Positions 52,878 through 60,129 of a DNA stretch of 64,000 bases are shown here, piece by piece (within the stretch, counting starts at the first letter, position 1; each line of letters starts with the position of its first letter). Where the stretch lies: positions 2,046,001 to 2,110,000 of the forward strand of contig NZ_CP100763.1 in assembly GCF_024296685.1 (NCBI RefSeq). Direction: 5' to 3'. The translations under genes and the position numbers were made by a program. This DNA comes from Natrinema marinum. Its GTDB lineage: Archaea > Halobacteriota > Halobacteria > Halobacteriales > Natrialbaceae. The notes under the pieces are model-generated. The model did not search any database and had not been told where the DNA came from. It saw only the letters and a list, made by a program, of their open reading frames with translations.

Positions 52878-53617
52878 GCGAGGACGCGACCGTCGATGCT
52901 GGCGCGGCGACCCCCGACGCGGGCGGGTGGGAGGCCGTCTTCTGGGACATCGGCGGCGTGATCCTCGCGCTCGACACCGTTCAGGCGGCCCACGCGGACT
53001 TCATCGCGAGTGTCCTCGACCGCCATGACGTCGACACGACGCTCGAGGACGCCATCGACATCTGGCGGACGACTGTCGGGGACTACTTCCGCGAGCGCGA
53101 CGGCACCGAGTTCCGCTCCGCGCGCGAGGGCTACCACCGCGGGATCGAGACGATCGTCGGGGAAGAGATCCCACGTGAGGAGTGGCAGCCCCGGTTCGAC
53201 GAGGTCGTCAGCTCCTCGATCGAACCGATCGCGGGCGCACCCGAAACGATCGCACGGCTCGCCGATCGAGACCTCCACGTCGGCGTCATCAGCGACGTCG
53301 ACGACGCGGAAGGCCGGCGAATGCTAGAGCGGTTCGGCGTCCGCGAACACTTCGACTCGATCACCACCTCGGAGGAAGTCGGCCGCACCAAGCCCGACCC
53401 AGAAATCTTCGAGACGGCCCTCGAGAAGGCCGGCGTCACCCCCGCGCGGTCGCTGATGATCGGCGACCGCTACGACCACGACGTGAAGGGAGCCGCCGAC
53501 ATGGGGATGCACGGCGTCGCGTTCGGAGCCGACGACGGCCCCGCCGTCGCGTATCGGATCGAATCGCCCGAAGAGGTACTCGAGATCGTCGACGATAACG
53601 AGAGCGGAGACGAGTGA
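52874..53617 (+). CDS. HAD-superfamily hydrolase (subclass IA), 247 aa
   Basis: HAD motif I is VFWDIGGVI (Asp nucleophile near residue 25; the second position is Gly, as in some HAD-IA subgroups), motif II is VISDVDD (about 138-144), the Lys is in GRTKPDPEIF (about 170-179), and motif IV is MIGDRYDHD (about 193-201). It removes phosphate from a small molecule that is not known. Overlaps the upstream gene by 4 nt. In eukaryotic ACAD10 a similar HAD part is joined to an APH kinase, and such a kinase lies 1 kb downstream. Confidence 0.85.
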   Translation: MSEDATVDAGAATPDAGGWEAVFWDIGGVILALDTVQAAHADFIASVLDRHDVDTTLEDAIDIWRTTVGDYFRERDGTEFRSAREGYHRGIETIVGEEIPREEWQPRFDEVVSSSIEPIAGAPETIARLADRDLHVGVISDVDDAEGRRMLERFGVREHFDSITTSEEVGRTKPDPEIFETALEKAGVTPARSLMIGDRYDHDVKGAADMGMHGVAFGADDGPAVAYRIESPEEVLEIVDDNESGDE

Positions 53618-53830
53618 GACCGGCCGGCGCGAGTGATCGACGGTAACCGATCGGTCCAGCCAATCGGTGGTATCCCGACGCTGATTTAAATACTGACAGA
53701 GAAGAATTCGATAGCACAGAAAATAGCACACACAGGACATACACGCCCTGGTAGCCGATTCTCGAGATTGTAGAATTATCGTTTATTTATATGTTCGTGA
53801 CCGCCTTCTATAGAAGTAGGTGAAGAACTC

Positions 53831-54400
53831 ATGGCTACAGAGAAGATGACTGTCGGTTCGAACGTGTTCGAGAGTACCCTCGGCGGCCTGACCGTTCGCG
53901 GACGGGCCCACAGCCTGAGCGCGTGGTTCGTGCTCGCGCTACGGCTCATGATGGGGTATGCGTTCGCGTACTCCGGACTCACGAAGATCATGGAAGGCGG
54001 GTTCAGCGCCGGCGGATACCTGACCCACAGCGCGGCCACGAACGGCAACCCCTTCGCGGACGTGTTCGCCTGGATGGGAGCCACGCCGTGGTTCGTCGAC
54101 ATCGTCAACGTCGCCGTCCCGTGGGGTGAACTCCTCATCGGCATCGGGCTGTTAGTCGGCGCGCTCGTTCGCCTCGCGGCGTTCTTCGGCGCGTTCATGA
54201 TGCTCCTGTTCTACTTCGGGAACTGGGAGATCACCCACGGCCTGATCAACGGGGACTTCGCGTACATGCTCGTGTTCCTCGCCGTCGCCGCCTTCGGTGC
54301 CGGTCGGATCCTCGGACTCGACCGACGCATCGAAGCATACGAGATCGACGGCGTCCCGCTGCTCGAGAAGTACCCGAAACTCGACTACGTCCTCGGATGA
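53831..54400 (+). CDS. DoxX family membrane protein, 189 aa
   Basis: Four membrane helices (about residues 30-52, 85-110, 112-130, 138-158). The start SLSAWFVLALRLMMGYAFAYSGLTKI and the WGELLIGIGLLVGALVRLAA segment fit the DoxX/quinol-oxidase-like family, often linked to redox or oxidative-stress systems. The upstream region has TTATTTATATG at about 53781-53791, but 40 nt or more from the ATG, so a short leader with AGGTGA (53818-53823) as a ribosome binding site is likely. Confidence 0.85.
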   Translation: MATEKMTVGSNVFESTLGGLTVRGRAHSLSAWFVLALRLMMGYAFAYSGLTKIMEGGFSAGGYLTHSAATNGNPFADVFAWMGATPWFVDIVNVAVPWGELLIGIGLLVGALVRLAAFFGAFMMLLFYFGNWEITHGLINGDFAYMLVFLAVAAFGAGRILGLDRRIEAYEIDGVPLLEKYPKLDYVLG

Positions 54401-54622
54401 GTCGAGTCACTTTTTCTGCCGTCGCCGTCCTCCGGAACTCGGGCACGCAACACCGGCACACCCGATCCCAATGATCGGCGTCTGCCGACATTGGATCAGC
54501 TGACGGACGACTGCGACCGTCGCGCGGCCGTGGTTCGCGGTAACTTACGACCCACAAACATTGTAAAAGAGAGATCGCGGCGTAACTATTTTCGTTAAGG
54601 GGGGAGATACTGGCACACGACA

Positions 54623-54700
54623 ATGACGGACACGCATCGAAACACATCCGACGACATCGTATCGGCCACCCGGGCCGGGGCCAGCGAGCGCCTGCCATGA
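54623..54700 (+). CDS. Possible 25-residue upstream peptide overlapping the kinase start
   Basis: ATG 54623 to TGA 54698-54700, reading MTDTHRNTSDDIVSATRAGA and five more residues. Its stop overlaps the ATG of the next gene (ATGA at 54697-54700), and TATA-like sequence (CTATTTTCGTTAAG, about 54585-54598) lies upstream. This is the usual arrangement for translational coupling. It could be a regulatory leader peptide or chance; no homologue is known to me. Confidence 0.3.
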   Translation: MTDTHRNTSDDIVSATRAGASERLP

Positions 54701-55758
54701 GCGAGAACTACTACGAGCGCCTCGTCGACGAGGACGCGCTGGTCGCGTATCTCGAGGACCACCTCGGGGAAGTCGACGATTACGACATCGCCCGCCATCA
54801 GGAGGGCCACTCGAACGAGACCCTATTCGTCACGTGGGGCGGTCGGGAACTCGTCATCCGACGACCGCCGCCGGGCGAGACGGCCGACACGGCCCACGAC
54901 GTCCTCCGCGAGTATCGCGTGACGAACGCAGTGGCCGACACCGACGTCCCCGTGCCGACACCGGTGCTCGCCTGCGACGACCACGACGTCATCGGGAGCG
55001 ACTTCTACGTGATGGAGCAACTCGAGGGCGACGTGCTTCGTGAGGACGAACCGGAGCGGTTCGCGACGCCGGAGCATCGCCAGCGGATCGGCGAGGAACT
55101 GGTCGATAATCTGGCGAAAATCCACGACCTCGACTACGAGGCGATCGGACTCGGCGAGTTCGGCCGCCCGGCAGGGTACACCCAGCGGCAGGTCGACCGT
55201 TGGGGGAAACAGCTCTCGTGGGCGTTCGAAGTGACCGAAGACGAGCGGGAAGTGCCCGACCTCCACGAAGTCGGCGATTGGCTCCGGGACAACGTCCCCG
55301 AGGAGCACCCCCACACGCTCGTCCACGGCGACTACAAGCTCGACAACGTCATGTTCGGGCCGGAGACACCGCCGGAGCTCGTCGGTGTCTTCGACTGGGA
55401 GATGGCAACGCTCGGCGACCCGCGCGCCGATTTGGGCTGGATGCTGTCGTACTGGCGCGACACGAAAGACCCCGAGCCGGAGATTCCGGAGTTGGTCACG
55501 CGGTTCATGGAGCGCGAGGGGTATCCGACCCGCGAGGAACTGGTCGCCCGCTGGGAGGAACTGACCGGCTACGAGTTCGAACACGAGCGGTTCTACCGCG
55601 CGCTCGCCGTCTACAAACTCGCCGGCCTCGGCGAGATGTTCTTCCGGCGCTACCTCGAGGGCAACAGCGACGATCCGATGTACCCGAAGATGCGCGATCG
55701 GGTGCCGGCGCTGGCCGCGCGCGCGAAGCGAATTATCGAGGGCGAGGAGCCGCTGTAG
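54697..55758 (+). CDS. APH-type phosphotransferase (ACAD10/11 kinase-like), 353 aa
   Basis: Aminoglycoside-phosphotransferase fold. Ser/Thr kinase-like Lys region VIRRPPPGE (about 53-61), catalytic loop LVHGDYKLDNVMF (about residues 208-220; HGDxxxxN) and metal-binding FDWEMATLGDPRADLGWML (about 232-250, DxE/D). In eukaryotes and bacteria, close relatives are fused or linked to acyl-CoA dehydrogenases, and work in 4-hydroxy fatty acid breakdown has assigned them hydroxyacyl-CoA phosphorylation. The neighbours here (FadB-like, thioesterase, HAD) suit that role. Confidence 0.87.
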   Translation: MSENYYERLVDEDALVAYLEDHLGEVDDYDIARHQEGHSNETLFVTWGGRELVIRRPPPGETADTAHDVLREYRVTNAVADTDVPVPTPVLACDDHDVIGSDFYVMEQLEGDVLREDEPERFATPEHRQRIGEELVDNLAKIHDLDYEAIGLGEFGRPAGYTQRQVDRWGKQLSWAFEVTEDEREVPDLHEVGDWLRDNVPEEHPHTLVHGDYKLDNVMFGPETPPELVGVFDWEMATLGDPRADLGWMLSYWRDTKDPEPEIPELVTRFMEREGYPTREELVARWEELTGYEFEHERFYRALAVYKLAGLGEMFFRRYLEGNSDDPMYPKMRDRVPALAARAKRIIEGEEPL

Positions 55759-56047
55759 CGGGATCGATCCGCGACTCTTCGTCCGAGGGTGCTGCCGGTT
55801 GCGTGGCGGGCGGAACCACCGACGGATCGAGAAACGGGTTCGTCTTCTTCGTTGCCGACGCCCCGAGTGCGAGCAGCGCCGCAGAACAGCTCTGACGGGG
55901 TTGATTCACGCGATGAACTCAAGTTAACGTTACCGTCGTTTATAGAGAACGGGAATCGACGTACGTGCTGTGAAACGGGGGACAACGGGCTTAACATTGC
56001 TAATCCGGTTCGGTGGTATTAAGACATTCCCGACCGACCACACGCCC

Positions 56048-58000
56048 ATGTCACTCGAAAGCATTGACCGCGTTGCCGTTCTCGGCGCGGGGAACATGGG
56101 GCACGGAATCACCGAAGTAACGGCCATGGCCGGCTACGACGTCACGATGCGGGATATCAAAGACGAGTTCGTCGAGGACGGCTACGAGTCGATCAAGTGG
56201 AGCGTCGAGAAGCTCGAGGAAAAGGAGATGCTCGACGACTCCGCCGAGGAAGTCCTCGGTCGGATCGACACGACGACGGACCTCGAAGAAGCCGTCGCCG
56301 ACGCCGACCTCGTCATCGAGGCCGCGCCCGAGGATCTGGACCTGAAACACGACATTTTCACCGATCTCGAGGAGTACACCAGCGAGGACACGCTGCTTGC
56401 GACCAACACCTCGAGTCTCCCGATCACGGACATTGCGGAGGCCGTCGACACGCCCGAGCGCGTGCTGGGCCTACACTTCTTTAACCCGCCGGTCAAGATG
56501 GACCTCGTCGAGGTCATCTACGGCCAGGAAACCAGCGACGAGGCGGCCGAAGCCGGCTACGAGTGGGTCGAGTCGATCGACAAGACGCCGATCTACGTCC
56601 GCAAGGACGTCCGCGGGTTCGTCGTCAACACCATCGTCGGGCCGTTCGGCGACGAATCCTCCTGGATGGTCTCGGAGGGCGAGGCCACGATCCGCCAGGT
56701 CGACGCGACGATGGTCCACGAGCGGGGCTACCCGATGGGGCCGTTCGAACTGGCCGACCTGAGCGGAATTGACATCGGCTACCACGTCCGCAAGGAAGCC
56801 GGTCAGCCGGTCCCACCGATCATCGAGGAGAAAGTCGAGAACGACGAACTCGGCCAGAAGACCGGGAAAGGGTTCTACGACTACGAGGACGGCGACGGCG
56901 CCGATTACGAGCCCGAGGACGCGGGCGACTTCGACTGGCTCCGCGTCGAAGCTCGAATGATCAACGCCGCCGCCTACCTCGTCGGCGACGACGTCGCCAA
57001 ACCCGAGGCGGTCGACACCGGCGTCCAGCTCGGGCTGGGCTTCCCCGAGGGCATCTGCCGTCGCGCCGACAAGATCGGCCTCGACACGGTCTTGGAGAAG
57101 CTCGAGACTCTCTACGAGGAGACCGGCTCCGAACGGTACGAACCCCACCCGTACCTCGAGCAGCTCGTCGAGGAGGGCAAGACCGGCGAAGCGGCCGGCG
57201 CCGGCTTCTACGACTACGGCGACGACGAACTCGGCCCCTTCCACGACCTGAACTACGAGCTCGAGGACGGCGTCCTCTCCGTCGAGCTCGATCGCCCGTC
57301 GCGGATGAACGCGCTCTCGGAAGACCTGTTGAACGAGATCGACGAGCTGTTCTCCTCGGTCGACACCGACGAGGTCCGGTGTGCGACGATCGAGGGCGCG
57401 GGCGATCAGGCGTTCTGTGCCGGCGCGGACGTCTCCGGCTTCAGCGACGCCGACCCGACCGACCTGATGGACGTGACGCCCGCCTTCGAGACCGTCAACG
57501 ACTTCGAGCGACCCGTCCTCGCGAAGATCGACGGCTTCTGTCTCGGCGGCGGCCTCGAGCTCGCGCTGGCCTGTGACCTGCGGATCGCGACCGAGCGCTC
57601 GTCGTTCGGCGCGCCCGAGATCAACCTCGGCCTGATTCCCGGCGGCGGTGGCACCCAGCGACTCACCCGCGTCCTCGGCGAGACCCGCGCGAAGGAACTG
57701 GTCTTCCGGGGCAACCACATCGACGCCGACCGCGCCGAAGAGTGGGGCCTCATCAACCGCTCGGCCGATCGCGACGAGTTCGACGACACCGTCGAGGAGT
57801 TCGTCTCCGACCTCGCCGGCGGCCCACCGATCGCCCTCAAGATCGCCAAGAAAGTCATGAACGAAGGCGAGGATGCGAGCCTCGAGGCCGCCATCGCCAT
57901 GGAGAGCCAGGGCTTTGGCCTCCTGTCGAGCACCGACGACGTCCTCGAGGGGACCGCGGCGTTCGCGGAGGACCGCGAACCCGAGTTCGAGGGTAAGTAA
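56048..58000 (+). CDS. 3-hydroxyacyl-CoA dehydrogenase / enoyl-CoA hydratase fusion
   Basis: Beta-oxidation enzyme of 650 aa, order reversed from bacterial FadB: dehydrogenase first. NAD-binding VAVLGAGNMGHGI (residues 8-20), catalytic His in LGLHFFNPP (about 139-147), then two HAD C-terminal regions (about 185-390) and the crotonase fold (about 395-650) with CAGADVSGFSDAD (oxyanion) and PEINLGLIPGGGGTQRL (about 524-540). Catalyses hydration and oxidation of enoyl-CoA to 3-ketoacyl-CoA. The start at 56048 is supported by GTATTAAGAC (about 56014-56023), 25-34 nt upstream. The thioesterase gene begins 1 nt after its stop. Confidence 0.92.
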   Translation: MSLESIDRVAVLGAGNMGHGITEVTAMAGYDVTMRDIKDEFVEDGYESIKWSVEKLEEKEMLDDSAEEVLGRIDTTTDLEEAVADADLVIEAAPEDLDLKHDIFTDLEEYTSEDTLLATNTSSLPITDIAEAVDTPERVLGLHFFNPPVKMDLVEVIYGQETSDEAAEAGYEWVESIDKTPIYVRKDVRGFVVNTIVGPFGDESSWMVSEGEATIRQVDATMVHERGYPMGPFELADLSGIDIGYHVRKEAGQPVPPIIEEKVENDELGQKTGKGFYDYEDGDGADYEPEDAGDFDWLRVEARMINAAAYLVGDDVAKPEAVDTGVQLGLGFPEGICRRADKIGLDTVLEKLETLYEETGSERYEPHPYLEQLVEEGKTGEAAGAGFYDYGDDELGPFHDLNYELEDGVLSVELDRPSRMNALSEDLLNEIDELFSSVDTDEVRCATIEGAGDQAFCAGADVSGFSDADPTDLMDVTPAFETVNDFERPVLAKIDGFCLGGGLELALACDLRIATERSSFGAPEINLGLIPGGGGTQRLTRVLGETRAKELVFRGNHIDADRAEEWGLINRSADRDEFDDTVEEFVSDLAGGPPIALKIAKKVMNEGEDASLEAAIAMESQGFGLLSSTDDVLEGTAAFAEDREPEFEGK

Positions 58001-58001
58001 C

Positions 58002-58454
58002 ATGACCGACGGACCGGACGAGCCGTCTGCGTGGCCCGAGTGGGCGTCGTTCGTCGAGCACCACGGCTACCTGTCGTGGCTCGACATCGACGTCGACCAC
58101 CTCGAGGACGGACGTGCGGTCCTCGTCATCGAGCGAAACGAGGACTTCGAGAACCCCACCGGGACCGAGGGATACGATCCGGTCCACGGCGGGATCGTCG
58201 CGACGCTGATCGACACCTCGAGTGCGTTTGCGCTCCGCAGCACGTTAGAGAACCCGTCGGAGGCGTTCCTGACGACGACCGATCTCAACGTCTCGTATCT
58301 GCGGCCGGCGACGGGCGACCTGCGGGCCGAAGCCGAAGTGCTTCGCGTCGGCGGCTCGACCGGCGTCACCGACGTGACCATCGAGGGCGAAGACGGCGAG
58401 GCCGCCGTCGGCCGGACCACCTACCGGCTGTTCCGTGACGGCATCGACGGCTAA
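58002..58454 (+). CDS. PaaI-type hotdog thioesterase
   Basis: Single hotdog domain, 150 aa. The motif YDPVHGGIVATLIDTSSAFAL (in parts, about residues 61-81) carries the expected HGG(x)xxxxxD arrangement, with Asp as likely catalytic base. TTTDLNVSYLRPA follows (about 100-112). It hydrolyses acyl-CoA, possibly phenylacetyl- or hydroxy-acyl-CoA. The start ATG comes 1 nt after the FadB-like stop, so they form an operon. Confidence 0.88.
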   Translation: MTDGPDEPSAWPEWASFVEHHGYLSWLDIDVDHLEDGRAVLVIERNEDFENPTGTEGYDPVHGGIVATLIDTSSAFALRSTLENPSEAFLTTTDLNVSYLRPATGDLRAEAEVLRVGGSTGVTDVTIEGEDGEAAVGRTTYRLFRDGIDG

Positions 58455-58468
58455 TAACTAGGGCGGGG

Positions 58469-58993
58469 TTACCGCTCGTTGCGTTCTTTTCGCAAGTCCT
58501 CGTAGATTCGCGGATCGGTCTGGAACTTGAGGACGTTGTGGATCGCAGAGTTGCGGATGTTCGAAATGACGCTCCCGTGTTCCCTGTAACAGTCGTGGAT
58601 CCAGTGTGAGACCTCCTGGCGGTCGCGGAACATCATGATCGTCTTCCACTGGTACTCCCCGTCCGAGAGGAAGAAAAAGAGAGTGTGCTTGTCCCCTCTG
58701 ATGTACTCCATCGCGTCGCGCCAGCGCTCCGCGAAGTGCTCGGCGTTGAACTTGAACTCGAACAGCGCGAAGATGTAGTACTCCTCGTTGGGGATGATCG
58801 CCTCGCGGAAGACGCCCTGGTCGCGCATCCGCCGGATCGACTCGCTGACGGTGACGTGGGAAACGTCGATGTCGTACTCGGACTCGAGGACCTGCGTCAG
58901 CTCTCGGGACGACAGCTGCGGATCGTTCGAGAGCTCACAGAGGATCGCGATATCGCGGTCCTTGAACTCCCAGTTCGGTGGGTCTCCACTCAT
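58469..58993 (-). CDS. Winged-HTH transcriptional regulator, 174 aa
   Basis: A Lrp/AsnC-like HTH start: DRDIAILCELSNDPQLSSRELTQVLESEYDIDVSHVTVSESIRRMRDQGV (in parts, residues about 12-60). It is followed by a beta-rich half with FFFLSDGEYQWKTIMMFRDRQEVSHWI that may bind an effector. This family often lies next to acyl-CoA and fatty acid genes in haloarchaea, so it could sense acyl-CoA; that is inference. It lies 27 nt downstream of the alpha/beta hydrolase gene on the same strand and is likely part of its operon. Confidence 0.82.
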   Translation of the reverse strand: MSGDPPNWEFKDRDIAILCELSNDPQLSSRELTQVLESEYDIDVSHVTVSESIRRMRDQGVFREAIIPNEEYYIFALFEFKFNAEHFAERWRDAMEYIRGDKHTLFFFLSDGEYQWKTIMMFRDRQEVSHWIHDCYREHGSVISNIRNSAIHNVLKFQTDPRIYEDLRKERNER

Positions 58994-59020
58994 ATTATCG
59001 TACCTCCATGATACTGATGA

Positions 59021-59872
59021 TCAGTCGCCCCCGCCGGTGAGGAACTCGCGAAGGCGTTCAGCATAGGCGTCCGATCGATCCTCCGGGACCCAGTGGTAGG
59101 CCTCCGACAGCGGGGCGAGTTCGGCGTCCGCGAGGTCGTTGGCCAGCCGCTCGGCGTAGGCGTAGGGCTGCATGACGTCGTCTTCGCCCCACAGCAGTAG
59201 CGTCTCGGCGGTGATCGCGCCGTAATCGATCTCGGTCGTGTGGTTCGTGTTCGTCGCGACGGCGTTGCGAACCAGCGAGACGTGGCCCTCGTCCGTTAGC
59301 CACGGCGCTTTCATCCCGTCGACGAACTCGGGGTCGGCCTCGCCGTAGGCCCCCTCGACGAACGCGCCGTCGAGTCGGCCCTCGAGTGCCTCGCGATCCA
59401 ACTCGGCGGTCGAGGGCAGGCCAAGGTTCGAGACGAACTCGACCGGCCAGGAGTCGTAGCAGACGGCGTTCGACAGCACCAACTGCTCGACGATGTCGGG
59501 GTTGTGCGCGGCAAATCGCAGCGCGACGCCGCCGCCGATGTCGTGGGCGACCAGCGCGATCCGGTCGACGCCGAGGTCCTCGAGGAGCGCCTCGAGCATC
59601 TCCTCTTGGGCGCGGATCGAGCGGTCGAAGTCGTCCGACATGGCGGAGTTGCCGTAGCCGACCATATCCGGCGCGATTGTCCGGCGGTCCTCGGCGACCT
59701 CGGGGACGATATCGCGCCAGAGAAACGACCAGGTCGGAATGCCGTGAACGAAAACGACCGGGGGGTCGTCGCTTCCCTCGCCGTCTTCGTGGTAGGCGAC
59801 CTCGAGGTCGTGGCCGTCGACCGACACCGTCGTCGTCGACTGCTCGTCGCCCCAGGTCTCGTGGTCGACCAT
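59021..59872 (-). CDS. Alpha/beta hydrolase (haloalkane dehalogenase/epoxide hydrolase-like)
   Basis: Single-domain hydrolase of 283 aa. The oxyanion segment is VVFVHGIPTWSFLWRDIV (about residues 38-55), the nucleophile elbow is ALVAHDIGGGVAL (about 102-114; Asp nucleophile rather than Ser), an acid lies near LLWGEDD (about 216-222), and the final His is in AYHWVPED. The Asp nucleophile places it with dehalogenases, fluoroacetate dehalogenases or epoxide hydrolases; the exact substrate is not known. No signal peptide. Confidence 0.87.
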   Translation of the reverse strand: MVDHETWGDEQSTTTVSVDGHDLEVAYHEDGEGSDDPPVVFVHGIPTWSFLWRDIVPEVAEDRRTIAPDMVGYGNSAMSDDFDRSIRAQEEMLEALLEDLGVDRIALVAHDIGGGVALRFAAHNPDIVEQLVLSNAVCYDSWPVEFVSNLGLPSTAELDREALEGRLDGAFVEGAYGEADPEFVDGMKAPWLTDEGHVSLVRNAVATNTNHTTEIDYGAITAETLLLWGEDDVMQPYAYAERLANDLADAELAPLSEAYHWVPEDRSDAYAERLREFLTGGGD

Positions 59873-60129
59873 CTAGCTCCACCCCGTCGACCGGCCGTTC
59901 GTCGATCGACCCGGTACCCCGTCGGCCACGTCGTCCCGGCGATCGCGGCACTCTCGTGCGGTTGTTTCACACACCATCATCGGTGACATAGCGCCACTTC
60001 AGTTTCCAACATAAAGTCAGTTTGGGAGAACCCTACCGCTGTTAACCGGTAGCGGGCCGGAACCGACAGCCGGCGAGACGGGGTCGCGGCGGGCGACGGC
60101 CCCTCAGAGAGACCGTGACCGGCACCCCG

